Origin: a virus
Length of the DNA stretch: 24,293 bases
Strand: one strand, 5' to 3'
Virus record (IMG/VR): IMGVR_UViG_3300009420_000088
Coordinates: 1 to 24,293 of that record
The translations under genes and the position numbers were made by a program. The notes below the pieces were generated by a model that saw only the letters and a list, made by a program, of their open reading frames with translations, had not been told where the DNA came from and ran no database searches. Shown piece by piece: positions 1-8,018 of this stretch (position 1 is its first letter; each line of letters starts with the position of its first letter).

Positions 1-105
1 AGAATTGATCGCAACGAATTATACATTGATGTTGCTATTGAACCTGCAAAAGCCGCAGAATTCATTTATATTCCAATACGTGTTGTAAATACAGGCACTT
101 TATAA
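1..105 (+). CDS. gp18: Tail sheath protein, C-terminal end (partial)
   Basis: Frame 1 is open from the window edge to the TAA at 103-105 and encodes 34 residues ending in IPIRVVNTGTL. The segment AIEPAKAAEFIYIPIRVV resembles the C-terminal strand of contractile tail sheath proteins of T4-like phages, where the last domain contributes to the inter-subunit mesh of the sheath. The position directly before the tail tube gene matches the T4-like order 18-19. Only the tail end is visible, so the call rests on a short stretch plus synteny. A terminator-like hairpin follows at once, which fits the end of a late transcription unit. Confidence 0.72.
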   Translation, partial: RIDRNELYIDVAIEPAKAAEFIYIPIRVVNTGTL

Positions 106-118
106 TATTTTAACTTAA

Positions 119-147
119 TTAACCCGGTGGATAAACCATCGGGTTAA
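119..147 (+). terminator. Terminator-like hairpin after the sheath gene
   Basis: Arms TTAACCCGGTGG (119-130) and CCATCGGGTTAA (136-147) pair over 12 bp with one G-U wobble and a 5-nt loop ATAAA. A short T run (152-155) follows only after a few bases, so termination may be partial. It sits 14 nt after the sheath stop codon and just before a new late promoter motif, as expected for a boundary between sheath and tube transcripts. Confidence 0.65.
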
Positions 148-165
148 TGCATTTTGGGAGAATCC

Positions 166-180
166 AATAAATACTAGAAA
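166..180 (+). promoter_or_regulatory. T4-type late promoter motif upstream of gp19
   Basis: AATAAATACTAGAAA matches the T4 late promoter (TATAAATACTATT type), which is read by host RNA polymerase carrying the phage late sigma gp55 with gp33 and the sliding clamp. The 14-nt string ATAAATACTAGAAA recurs exactly at 6657-6670 ahead of another late gene. It lies about 22 nt before the gp19 start and after a terminator. The first base is A rather than the usual T. Confidence 0.65.
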
Positions 181-201
181 CGATTTGTTGGAGATTATTA
201 C

Positions 202-837
202 ATGGCAAATTTAACGAAATTTGGTGTACCATTAGGTAATACAGTTACTCCAGTCATTATGCCTAAATTGGCGTATAGGTTTAGAGTAACATTTGTAAAC
301 TTAGGTGGAAGCGGAGAAAATTCGATAAAACTGAGTAATCAATTAATGTCAGTAAGTAAGCCGAATTTGAGCTACGATCCGATTCAAGTTGATGTCTATA
401 ACAGTAAGATTTTCATGGTTGGTAAACATACATGGGAAACTGTTACAGTTACTTTTAGAGATGACATTAGCAACGAATCAGTTATCGCACTCAATAAACA
501 AATCCAACTTCAATTAGACCATGATGCCCAAAGTGCGCCAACCTCAGGCGCTCAGTATAAGTTTCAAACAGTTATTGAAACTCTAGACGGTACAAATGGT
601 GATTCATTTGATTCAGACAGTAATGTGTTAGAGTCATGGAAGATGTCGGGTTGTTTTATTAGTAGTATTAATTATGGAGAAATGGATTATGCAAATAATG
701 CAATTCAACAAGTTAGCACAACTATTCAATATGACAACGCAAGTCATGAAGCGGGAACATTGGACGGCAACGATATAAACACATTAACTGGCCATTCATT
801 ACCAGTACTACAATCTAATAGCTCTGCAACATCTTAA
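202..837 (+). CDS. gp19: Tail tube protein gp19
   Basis: This 211-residue protein is the major tail tube subunit of a contractile tail, stacked in hexamers inside the sheath. The N-terminal part (about 20-100) has the strand-rich pattern PKLAYRFRVTFVNLG and YNSKIFMVGKHTWETVTVTF, and the C-terminal part (145-178) has MSGCFISSINYGEMDYANN, both typical of T4 gp19-like tubes. It is somewhat longer than T4 gp19 (163 aa), with an insertion around residues 105-145. A GGAG Shine-Dalgarno lies upstream of the ATG. It follows the sheath gene, as in T4, and has its own late promoter motif. The family is clear. Confidence 0.88.
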   Translation: MANLTKFGVPLGNTVTPVIMPKLAYRFRVTFVNLGGSGENSIKLSNQLMSVSKPNLSYDPIQVDVYNSKIFMVGKHTWETVTVTFRDDISNESVIALNKQIQLQLDHDAQSAPTSGAQYKFQTVIETLDGTNGDSFDSDSNVLESWKMSGCFISSINYGEMDYANNAIQQVSTTIQYDNASHEAGTLDGNDINTLTGHSLPVLQSNSSATS

Positions 838-863
838 TATAAACTTTATATAGGGGTTAATGC

Positions 864-1862
864 ATGGCATTCTTAGGTAAGATTCTGGGCAATTACGCAG
901 ATCAAAGTTTTGAAAATATGGTCCCATCTGGAACCTCTGCGACTGCTCTACCCAGGAAATCATATCAGTGGACTTTGGGTCTTGAAGTTTATCCTAATGA
1001 AGGTGCTAGTAATTCAGATAACCCTAAAGCAGAAGAAGAGACTTCACTTTGGGAAGATGCAAAAGCATGGGGAGACGAAGCACTATTTGGTTCAGACCCC
1101 CCAGACCCAAATAAATTTCAAGATATAAATTCACTTTTAAAACGAGCAGTTCTTGTTCCTCAATCTGTACAATTACCACAAACGTCAATTGATAATACAT
1201 TATTGAATCAATATAACAGAAAAAGAATTGTACAAACAGGTCTTCAATTTTCACCGGTAACTATTACGTTTTATGATACACGTGATAATCCTATTACGTT
1301 ATTAATAATGCAATACTTAAATTATTACTGGAGAAATTTTAGAGTAGATCTTAATGGTAGTAATAAAGATTTGTCAAATACTGGAGACAAAGGAGCCAAG
1401 CACAGTGAAGGACTTAGTTTAACAGAAGATGCTTATGAAAAAATAACATCCGCATCTGAGGCTTTTGGTTATTATCTACCAAACTATACTGAATTAACTT
1501 CAAAATTAGATGGCATTCTATCAGGTGCAAATATAGGTGGTAGAAATAAGTACTTTTTTAGACGAATTTTTATTAATAAAGAGCATGGTTCAAGTTCATC
1601 ATATGTTCGTAAAAATACACCAAAACGAATTAGTCATATATTATATCATCCAGTAATTACAGATATATCATCTAGTGATTTAAGTTATACCGATAATGGC
1701 ATTATAACATATAGTATAACCTTTGCATACGAAAATTGGTCAGTATATGATTATGGCGATGCAAAAAATTCAAGTAGTTTATATGATACAGCATCAGATT
1801 ACTTTAGTAGTGGCGAGCCAGCCCCAGCACCAACAGGAACACCAAACCCACATGCGGGTTAG
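864..1862 (+). CDS. Tail-tube-fold baseplate protein, gp54-like (tentative)
   Basis: The 332-residue product starts after an AGGGG ribosome site. Residues 256-292 (HILYHPVITDISSSDLSY, then ITYSITFAYENWSVYDYG) follow the same pattern as the C-terminal strand pair of gp19 and of T4 gp54, the baseplate tube initiator (320 aa). An earlier segment (about 95-160, including VTITFYDTRDNPITLLIMQYLNYYWRNF) matches the central tube-domain strand-helix unit. An acidic insert (45-90) and a central insert (165-225) are specific to this protein. It lies next to gp19. Inference: it is a baseplate protein nucleating or capping the tube, most like gp54; gp48-like or a second tube-like virion protein are alternatives. 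Confidence 0.52.
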   Translation: MAFLGKILGNYADQSFENMVPSGTSATALPRKSYQWTLGLEVYPNEGASNSDNPKAEEETSLWEDAKAWGDEALFGSDPPDPNKFQDINSLLKRAVLVPQSVQLPQTSIDNTLLNQYNRKRIVQTGLQFSPVTITFYDTRDNPITLLIMQYLNYYWRNFRVDLNGSNKDLSNTGDKGAKHSEGLSLTEDAYEKITSASEAFGYYLPNYTELTSKLDGILSGANIGGRNKYFFRRIFINKEHGSSSSYVRKNTPKRISHILYHPVITDISSSDLSYTDNGIITYSITFAYENWSVYDYGDAKNSSSLYDTASDYFSSGEPAPAPTGTPNPHAG

Positions 1863-1871
1863 GATTTTAAT

Positions 1872-2219
1872 ATGGCAGTAGTAGCAACAGCAAATGAAGG
1901 AAGTTATGTTAGTACACTATTAACGAATAGTGATAGCGTCGTTGTGATTGATGATATTGAACTTGGATTAATTAAAAAAACATTGCTTGATAATGGAACA
2001 AACGAAAGTGTAGTAACAAACTTTGCTAAAGAGATAATCCTAATAGCAAAAACATTAAAAATGAATGCCCAAGATTTAGCCACCCAAATTGTTGAAGGTG
2101 CTATTGATTTTGATGATCAAATTTATTCGCAGTTAAATTCAAGTCGTAATCTAACTAGTAAAATAGGTAAGATTAACTTAGAGCAAAATGCTCCATTAGT
2201 AAATGAATTATTTTTTTAA
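1872..2219 (+). CDS. Unknown 115-residue protein in the tail/head block
   Basis: I do not recognise this family. The protein is short, lacks membrane segments and signal peptide, and is probably mostly helical after residue 25 (segments IELGLIKKTLLDNG and NFAKEIILIAKTLKMNAQDLATQIVEG). The start has a GGA-type ribosome site in the gap after the tube-fold gene. The gene is packed 9 nt from both neighbours, between a tube-fold gene and gp4, so a role in tail or head assembly is likely by context only. Confidence 0.6.
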   Translation: MAVVATANEGSYVSTLLTNSDSVVVIDDIELGLIKKTLLDNGTNESVVTNFAKEIILIAKTLKMNAQDLATQIVEGAIDFDDQIYSQLNSSRNLTSKIGKINLEQNAPLVNELFF

Positions 2220-2227
2220 GATGAAAA

Positions 2228-2662
2228 ATGCCAAAGTATCAACAAGGAACTTACACACCAACAAATCCAGCAAAGTATGTTGGAAAACATGACCCCAAAT
2301 ACCGTTCTGGTTGGGAACTCGTGTTTATGCGGATGTGTGACAACCATTCAGGCATTATAAAATGGGCATCAGAAGCAACTAAAATTCCATATAGAAATCC
2401 ATTTACAGGCCGCACACACAATTACATACCAGATTTTTTTATTGTTTATCAAGATAAAAACGGTAAATCTCATGCAGAAATTGTAGAAATTAAACCAAAA
2501 GCACAAAGTAAATATATGGAAGGGCAAAGGCGTTCAGATAGGAATGCTTTTGTATTAAATGTTGCCAAATGGCAATCTGCAGATGAATGGTGTAAACGCC
2601 AAGGCATGAAATTTAGAGTAGTAACAGAAGCGGATATATTTAAAAACGTTAAGGGAAAATGA
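2228..2662 (+). CDS. gp4: Head completion protein gp4 (TnsA-like nuclease fold)
   Basis: The 144-residue product matches the gp4 (50/65) head-completion family, which acts on filled heads before tail joining. The sequence shows the family pattern KYRSGWELVFMRMCD (24-38), YIPDF (66-70) and EIVEIKPK (84-91). E30, D69 and the E87-x-K89 pair are the expected acidic and lysine residues of a restriction-endonuclease or TnsA-type fold. Length is close to T4 gp4 (150 aa). The last four bases form an ATGA overlap with the terminase small subunit gene, suggesting translational coupling of head completion and packaging genes. Confidence 0.82.
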   Translation: MPKYQQGTYTPTNPAKYVGKHDPKYRSGWELVFMRMCDNHSGIIKWASEATKIPYRNPFTGRTHNYIPDFFIVYQDKNGKSHAEIVEIKPKAQSKYMEGQRRSDRNAFVLNVAKWQSADEWCKRQGMKFRVVTEADIFKNVKGK

Positions 2663-3162
2663 CAGAAAAACTAGAACAACTGTTTAATTTGCCCCCGGCA
2701 GAAACAGACGAGCAAATAAATTTAGATGATGTAAAATTGGAAGTAGATGCTGACGCATTACCAGCAGTAACAGAGCCTATTTCGCAAGAAGTAATGGATA
2801 CTGGGTTTAAAATTGATGCGGCACTAGATACTGTTAGAAATTTACAAGATTCTGACCTTGATATGGATACTCTTGCTAAAAAAGCAACTGATGCATTTGA
2901 TGATCTATTAGATTTAGCAAATAATGTAGAAGACAGACATGCTGGAAAAATATATGAAGTTGCAAGCACAATGCTTGGAAATGCAATAACTGCAAAACAA
3001 AACAAACAAGATAGAAAATTGAAAACAATCGAATTACAATTAAAAAAATTAAAACTGGAGTCTGATACTACGAACCCAGGTCTAAACCAAGTAATGAATG
3101 ATGAAGTTGTTATAAATACTAGAAATGATTTGTTAGCAAATCTATCTGCTTATAAGGGTTAA
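2659..3162 (+). CDS. gp16: Terminase small subunit gp16
   Basis: A 167-residue, acidic, helix-rich protein whose length fits T4 gp16 (164 aa). The central part (about 56-118) holds the family pattern: a long helix with LAKKATDAFDDLLDLANNVEDRHAGKIYEVASTMLGNAITAKQ, given here as two parts around residue 75, ahead of a charged coiled-coil-like stretch. gp16 forms a ring that recognises concatemeric DNA and stimulates gp17. Translation starts at an ATGA overlap with gp4. Three unknown genes separate it from gp17, whereas in T4 the two are adjacent. The identification rests on pattern, length and synteny. Confidence 0.75.
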   Translation: MTEKLEQLFNLPPAETDEQINLDDVKLEVDADALPAVTEPISQEVMDTGFKIDAALDTVRNLQDSDLDMDTLAKKATDAFDDLLDLANNVEDRHAGKIYEVASTMLGNAITAKQNKQDRKLKTIELQLKKLKLESDTTNPGLNQVMNDEVVINTRNDLLANLSAYKG

Positions 3163-3169
3163 AAAACTG

Positions 3170-3688
3170 ATGAAAGATTTTCGCACATACGTAGCCGAGG
3201 CTAAAAAAGTCAATGAATATAAACTCAGATTAGCTCTAAATGAGTTGACAGATTCGACTAACGTAGGTAAAATAAAGCAATATTTAGAGCAATATGGATT
3301 ACATGGATTTAAAAATCCTAATAAAACAATAATCCAAAAGAGCCCGATGGGCCTTAAAACTCACAATGCTGAAGTTTTCATTGTTGAGTTTTCAACGGAT
3401 GTTCCGTTAAGTTTACAAAAAGCACGACAAGATTTATGTCATGCATTAGATGTAAATGAAAACTTCTTAATTGTTAATGATAAGAACCATGTATTAGAGC
3501 AAGAAGAAGAAGAGGCTCAAGCAAACGAAACATACGAAACCAAACTTAGTACTTCAAGTGAATACAGTAAAAAAGAGATAGATGCAGTAGATGGTCCACA
3601 ACAATTTGGTAATGAATTCGTTGATGCTTTCTTAAAAGAGATGGAAGTAGATAGAAAAGAACGTGAAAAAGCAGAGGTATCAGCATGA
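3170..3688 (+). CDS. Unknown protein with prohead-type N-terminus
   Basis: This 172-residue protein opens with MKDFRTYVAEAKK. Short leaders of this kind occur on several T4-like head, core or internal proteins, and the gp21 prohead protease cuts after Leu/Ile-x-Glu; VAE-A here is close to, but not exactly, that site. A small alpha/beta segment follows (about 35-100: hydrophobic strands EVFIVEF and ENFLIVND), then a highly acidic tail (EEEEEAQANE near 105). The gene ends in an ATGA overlap with the next gene. Its place between the terminase subunits suggests a virion or packaging role, which is inference. Confidence 0.6.
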   Translation: MKDFRTYVAEAKKVNEYKLRLALNELTDSTNVGKIKQYLEQYGLHGFKNPNKTIIQKSPMGLKTHNAEVFIVEFSTDVPLSLQKARQDLCHALDVNENFLIVNDKNHVLEQEEEEAQANETYETKLSTSSEYSKKEIDAVDGPQQFGNEFVDAFLKEMEVDRKEREKAEVSA

Positions 3689-4125
3689 ATACAGTACTAC
3701 CAACAACTAATCCAGCAGTAGAAGATATTAAAGATCTTGCCCGAAAATTAAATGAATTAATGGGTGATGATAAGGAAACAACTGATGTTGTCGAAATACC
3801 GCCAATTGAAGATCAAGATGCTGATCCAGTTGGAGATGGTAATGATCAAGATGATGGCAAACAGGATGGAAAACACTTAACAAAAGTTAAGACTTTGTTA
3901 AATCGTATTGAAATTCTATCTGGTAATGAATTTTTTGACACACAAGATAGAGCAAGGTTAATGAACATCGTTAAAAAGATGTTACAAGGGGATCATGTTC
4001 CATACAATCATGTTTATATTTTAATTGATATGTTGCTACAACTTTTAGAGTTCTTAGAGCATGATAGCATGGTTGTAATGCGATTAGTTTCGTACTTAAA
4101 AAATAAAGATAAATTTGATTATTAA
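3685..4125 (+). CDS. Unknown 146-residue acidic/helical protein
   Basis: I do not recognise the family. The N-terminal half is acidic and likely disordered (many D and E at 27-62, including DADPVGDGNDQDDGKQDGKH). The C-terminal half (64-146) is predicted helical and hydrophobic in heptads (HVYILIDMLLQLLEFLEHDS), which would suit an oligomerising bundle rather than a membrane span. It is translationally coupled to the preceding gene by an ATGA overlap. Location between gp16 and gp17 suggests a late, possibly virion-associated product. Confidence 0.58.
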   Translation: MNTVLPTTNPAVEDIKDLARKLNELMGDDKETTDVVEIPPIEDQDADPVGDGNDQDDGKQDGKHLTKVKTLLNRIEILSGNEFFDTQDRARLMNIVKKMLQGDHVPYNHVYILIDMLLQLLEFLEHDSMVVMRLVSYLKNKDKFDY

Positions 4126-4137
4126 AAGGATGGTATA

Positions 4138-5103
4138 ATGGATATTACTATACAAAACGCTTCTGTACAAGATATGGACAGACTAATGAAAATGATTGAC
4201 GGTATGTCTGATGAACCACCAGTAATGCCATCTGATGACGACGCTCCAATGGGAGGCGGTTGTTCTGTCTGTGGAGGTGATGACCATGGAGACCACGACC
4301 ATCCACATGATGATGCTTCACCTGAGCCGAGCCCTTGTGGTAGTGATGATGACGAGCCAGTTGACCATGCACAAGTAATGAGAAAACACATGGGTACGCT
4401 TGCAAATGCCGCCAATGACGTAGAAGAAGGACGTCATGGAAATGCACCAGCAAATACAAATGATGGAGCACCAGATGTTAAAGGTGATACACATACTGAT
4501 TATAGTATTAGAGGTGCAATAAAGAACCATCATGCATCAACAATTTCAGGTGATAATCCATTAGACGATATTAAAGAATCAGAAATGCTTGAACGATATA
4601 CTGGTTTTACTGGTAGAGACTTATCTATAGACTTATCTAAAAAAAAAGATGATATAGAAGAAGCACCACCAGGTATTCAACAAGCAAAAGCAGGCGTACA
4701 GGCGGGAAACGCCCCCGCACCATCACCCACACAGGCACCAGCAGGAGCACCAGTCGCACCAGCACCAGCACCAGCACCTGATCCAAAAGTTGCTCAACTA
4801 GCAAAACAACAACAGGTATCCGCTCAAAAAGCAGTTGGTGAATTAGCCAAAACCGCAAAAGTGCTTGCTACATCTGTTAAAACTATGCAAACTATAGCAC
4901 CAGGACTTGGTATGGATATTAATAAAGATCCAGAAATACAAGCAATGCAAACACTTGCTGGCAATTTAAAGACTAAAGCAGACGCAACAGCCGCGGCCGC
5001 AAAGCAAATACCTGATCCTGCAAAAATGACACAAACCGGTCCACCAAATACAGTGGCTCCGCCAGCCCCATTGGCACCAGCCGCACAGTCAGGCGTAGCA
5101 TAA
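4138..5103 (+). CDS. Low-complexity Asp/His- and Pro/Ala-rich protein
   Basis: The 321-residue protein has an AAGGATGG ribosome site. Residues 1-24 form a possible helix. Residues 32-80 are Asp-rich and contain CSVC (42-45) followed by H50, H53, H55, H57 and C67, a likely metal-binding patch. Residues 176-217 are Pro/Ala-rich with alternating APAPAPAP, a flexible linker. Residues 218-300 are Ala/Lys-rich and helical (KQQQVSAQKAVGELAKTAK and following). No known enzyme motif is seen. It could be an extended or disordered virion component; that is inference from composition and context directly before gp17. Confidence 0.6.
   Translation: MDITIQNASVQDMDRLMKMIDGMSDEPPVMPSDDDAPMGGGCSVCGGDDHGDHDHPHDDASPEPSPCGSDDDEPVDHAQVMRKHMGTLANAANDVEEGRHGNAPANTNDGAPDVKGDTHTDYSIRGAIKNHHASTISGDNPLDDIKESEMLERYTGFTGRDLSIDLSKKKDDIEEAPPGIQQAKAGVQAGNAPAPSPTQAPAGAPVAPAPAPAPDPKVAQLAKQQQVSAQKAVGELAKTAKVLATSVKTMQTIAPGLGMDINKDPEIQAMQTLAGNLKTKADATAAAAKQIPDPAKMTQTGPPNTVAPPAPLAPAAQSGVA
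4756..4778 (+). repeat. Short GCACCA tandem repeat in coding sequence
   Basis: Four near-perfect six-base units (GCACCA) encode the alternating Pro-Ala linker of the surrounding gene. Being in multiples of three, changes in copy number would keep the frame. The flanking sequence has related CACCAG units, and this patch is richer in G and C than the rest of the window. Confidence 0.7.
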
Positions 5104-5115
5104 TAAATAATCTTT

Positions 5116-6660
5116 ATGTCAACCGTAGATACCGGATTAGTAAAAAAGCCCCATCAAACGGAACGGTATACACAAGGTCAAGTTGATGAATTAGGAAAAT
5201 GCATTGCAGATCCTATATATTTCATTAACAGTTATACCAATATCCAACATCCGTTAAAAGGCAGACTTCAATTTAACTTATTTGATTTTCAACGAACTCT
5301 GATTGAAACATACCATAATAACAAATATAGTATAACAATGATGGCACGGCAAACTGGTAAGTCAACTACTGCCGCGGCATATTTGTTATGGTATGCAATG
5401 TTTAGACCTGATAGTACAATACTTGTTGCTTCTAACAAGTATGCTAATGCTCAAGAAATAATGACTAAATTGCGATTTGCGTATGAAACTTGTCCAGATT
5501 TTTTACGAGCAGGATGTATTGCATATAATAAAGGTAGTATAGAATTTGATAATGGGTCACGTATAATTGCTCAAGCAACAACAGACAACACAGGTAGAGG
5601 TATGAGTTTAAGTTTGGTTTACTTAGACGAGTTTGCTTTTGTCCCGCCACGTATAGCACAAGAATTTTGGACTAGTATTTCTCCTACATTAAGCACAGGC
5701 GGAAGTTGTATTATTACAAGTACACCTAACCAAGATGACGATCAGTTTGCACGTATTTGGAAAGAAGCAACAAATTGCACAGATGAATTTGGTAATGAAA
5801 CTGAAATTGGAATAAATGGATTTAAATCATATCTTGTTAAATGGGAGGAACATCCAGAGAGAAATAAAGACTGGGCAAAAAAAGAAGAAGCAAAAATAGG
5901 TGAAGAACGATTTAGGCGTGAACATAATTGTGAGTTTATTGTTTGGGATGAAACACTAATTAAGCCTATAAAATTATTAGACTTGGGTGGTATTGAACCT
6001 TTATCTAGGCAAGGGCAAATACGATTCTTTAAGCATATTGATAAAGAAAAAAAGTATTTTATGGCGTTAGATCCAGCAATGGGTACTGGTGGTGATAATG
6101 CTGCGATTGTATTGTATTCAGCACCTAGACTTGAACAAGTAGCAGAATGGCAACATAACAAGTCAAATGTCAAAGAACAATTATTAGTCATGAAAACTAT
6201 GTTAGATAATTTGATAGAACACGGCGTTGAGCCAAATAATATCTACTGGAGTGTAGAAAATAATACGTTAGGTGAAGCAGTAATCCAGTTAATAAATGAA
6301 ATGGGTGAAGATATGTTTCAAGGAGTATTTGTCCATGAGGCAGGAAAGAAACGTAAAGGGTTTACAACAACACATAAATCAAAATTACAAGTTTGTAGTA
6401 AATTTAAATTGTTTGTTGAAAATAATAAAATTATCATGTATAGCAAAAACTTAGTCAGAGAAGTTAAAAATTTTATTGCTAAAGGCGGAAGTTACGAAGC
6501 AAAAAGTGGAGAAACTGATGACCTTGTGTTAGCAACATTACTTGCTATTAGATTATTAGAACAAGTTGGTGTTTATGAAGAAGATATCTATTCTGACATG
6601 ATTGACGCATTAGATGAAGGTGAGTCAATCAAGCCTATGCCAATCGCAATATTAACATAA
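5116..6660 (+). CDS. gp17: Terminase large subunit gp17 (ATPase/nuclease)
   Basis: This 514-residue protein is the DNA-packaging motor and headful nuclease. The ATPase domain shows Walker A RQTGKST (78-84), Walker B LVYLDE (167-172) with catalytic E172, and the coupling motif TSTPN (201-205). The C-terminal RNase-H-like nuclease domain shows ALDPAMGTGGD (317-327) with D319, VENN (380-383) with E381, and ETDD (466-469) with D468/D469, the three acidic positions expected from T4 gp17. It is shorter than T4 gp17 (610 aa), mainly at the N-terminus. No clear Shine-Dalgarno precedes the ATG at 5116, so start-site strength is uncertain; the 12-nt gap to the upstream gene allows re-initiation. Confidence 0.96.
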   Translation: MSTVDTGLVKKPHQTERYTQGQVDELGKCIADPIYFINSYTNIQHPLKGRLQFNLFDFQRTLIETYHNNKYSITMMARQTGKSTTAAAYLLWYAMFRPDSTILVASNKYANAQEIMTKLRFAYETCPDFLRAGCIAYNKGSIEFDNGSRIIAQATTDNTGRGMSLSLVYLDEFAFVPPRIAQEFWTSISPTLSTGGSCIITSTPNQDDDQFARIWKEATNCTDEFGNETEIGINGFKSYLVKWEEHPERNKDWAKKEEAKIGEERFRREHNCEFIVWDETLIKPIKLLDLGGIEPLSRQGQIRFFKHIDKEKKYFMALDPAMGTGGDNAAIVLYSAPRLEQVAEWQHNKSNVKEQLLVMKTMLDNLIEHGVEPNNIYWSVENNTLGEAVIQLINEMGEDMFQGVFVHEAGKKRKGFTTTHKSKLQVCSKFKLFVENNKIIMYSKNLVREVKNFIAKGGSYEAKSGETDDLVLATLLAIRLLEQVGVYEEDIYSDMIDALDEGESIKPMPIAILT

Positions 6661-6670
6661 ATACTAGAAA
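6656..6670 (+). promoter_or_regulatory. T4-type late promoter motif after gp17
   Basis: CATAAATACTAGAAA overlaps the gp17 stop codon and lies 18 nt before the next ATG. Fourteen of its bases are identical to the site upstream of gp19 (167-180), including the part downstream of the TATAAATA core. An extra GGAG ribosome site follows for the downstream gene. This is the best internal evidence for the late promoter consensus of this phage. Confidence 0.68.
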
Positions 6671-6688
6671 TATTTTGGAGTATTTTTA

Positions 6689-8008
6689 ATGCCAATACAA
6701 ACAGACAATAAATTAGCAATGTTGAGCGATGAAATATTAAAATATGTTACTGGCATTGGCTCCAAAGTTACAATGTATAATGAAGAGGGTTCAAGTGAAA
6801 TTGATGCTTTAAAAGCAAATCGATTCATTGATAAGAAAAACGATTATCAAATTTTTCTTGATTCAACAACTTCACCATCAACAGTTAGAGTTTATTTTGG
6901 TGCAAAAGCAGATGTATTAGATCCAAAAGAAGGTCAAATAAACTACGAAAGTTTAATAAACTTTTTACGAGAACGTAGTAGAACAGCACCATTTTATGAC
7001 ATCATTGTACGTAAATACGGAAAAGAAATACGAGAAAAAGATTTTGCTCGTATACCTAAAATTAAAAAAAGGGAAAACGAAATGGCTCAGATGCGAGAAA
7101 GTATGGTAAAACCATATGGGTCTGCAAAGAAAAGTACACATGTGTTACAACCTGCAAAAATTCAGATTACACATACTAAAGAAATTGATGAAGAAAAAGT
7201 AGGTAGCAGATCAAGAAATATTCAAGATATTATGATTGAAAATACAAGAGGCGAACGATTTTACATGCCAGTTAAAAATATGACTGCCGCAAGAGCAATG
7301 GCACGCCATATTGGTAATGAAGGTTCCCCATATGATGCTCAAGGTCGACATATTATTTCCCTTGCAGAAGATATTAAAACTTTAAGAACTTTTGCCCGAG
7401 CCATGCAAAAGGAAGGTTTAAATGAACATGCAAGTGTAATTTTAGATCGTGTACGAGAACAAGTAGAAAATAATAAAAAACAATTAACACAAATCAAGTC
7501 AAGCAGGTCATATAACAGTTACTTTGAAAATTGGGAACAACCAGAACTTAAAATGGTTACAGAAGACCAATTGGATAATTTATATTCAGTATTTGGTTTA
7601 GAAGAACATGTTGAAGGCCCATGGGAAATTATTTCTCAATTGAGTGAAGATATTTTAGAAGGTCTTGACATTGAAGAAGATCTAGTGTATACTGAGAACT
7701 ACAATATAGATAATATTAAATGGAACAAAGATGCAGAAATTAATGAAAACTTTGATCCAACAACCCAGTTTATTGTTTACAGTTCAAACATAACGGGTGA
7801 TGATGATTTTAGAACATCAATGCTAAATTTAAGTGAAAACTTTGAATCACTTAATGATGATCAAAAATCTCGTTTTATCAAAATTTGGAAAGGCGTTATT
7901 GAAAAAATGAAGCCAGCACCAAAGGGTGAAAACATGATGGAAACGGCATCGACAAATTATACAAGTAATATCGAAAAACTTGCCAACGTAGACTTTTTTC
8001 AAATATAA
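6689..8008 (+). CDS. Unknown late protein, 439 residues
   Basis: I do not recognise a named family. The protein is soluble-looking and charged. The N-terminal third (1-105) looks like a compact alpha/beta domain ending in YDIIVRKYGKEIREKDFARIPK. A central part (about 150-285) has KIQITHTKEID, then NIQDIMIENTRGERFYMP and MTAARAMARHIGN, followed by long helices. The C-terminal part (290-439) is acidic. Late expression is indicated by the promoter motif that overlaps the gp17 stop, plus a GGAG ribosome site. Inference: a virion or assembly protein specific to marine T4-like phages. No catalytic motif was seen. Confidence 0.66.
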   Translation: MPIQTDNKLAMLSDEILKYVTGIGSKVTMYNEEGSSEIDALKANRFIDKKNDYQIFLDSTTSPSTVRVYFGAKADVLDPKEGQINYESLINFLRERSRTAPFYDIIVRKYGKEIREKDFARIPKIKKRENEMAQMRESMVKPYGSAKKSTHVLQPAKIQITHTKEIDEEKVGSRSRNIQDIMIENTRGERFYMPVKNMTAARAMARHIGNEGSPYDAQGRHIISLAEDIKTLRTFARAMQKEGLNEHASVILDRVREQVENNKKQLTQIKSSRSYNSYFENWEQPELKMVTEDQLDNLYSVFGLEEHVEGPWEIISQLSEDILEGLDIEEDLVYTENYNIDNIKWNKDAEINENFDPTTQFIVYSSNITGDDDFRTSMLNLSENFESLNDDQKSRFIKIWKGVIEKMKPAPKGENMMETASTNYTSNIEKLANVDFFQI

Positions 8009-8018
8009 GGAATATTGA

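Noticed and set aside
3244-3272. TTGACA with a 17-nt spacer and TAAAAT
   Set aside because: It lies well inside the unknown gene at 3170 with no gene start downstream and lacks the AGTNNTATG extension seen at the other sites, so it is more likely chance in AT-rich DNA.
4735-4790. Repeated CACCAG units as a possible CRISPR or non-coding repeat array
   Set aside because: The units are six bases, in frame, without spacers, and encode a Pro-Ala linker of an open coding sequence.
5102-5109. AATAAATA just before the gp17 start as a late promoter
   Set aside because: The expected transcription start would fall on or after the gp17 ATG, the ACTAGAAA extension is missing, and gp17 can be cotranscribed with upstream genes.
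5742-6191. A 149-codon minus-strand open frame inside gp17
   Set aside because: gp17 is certain in this interval, with catalytic motifs on the plus strand. The antisense frame has no ribosome site and a composition typical of a shadow frame.
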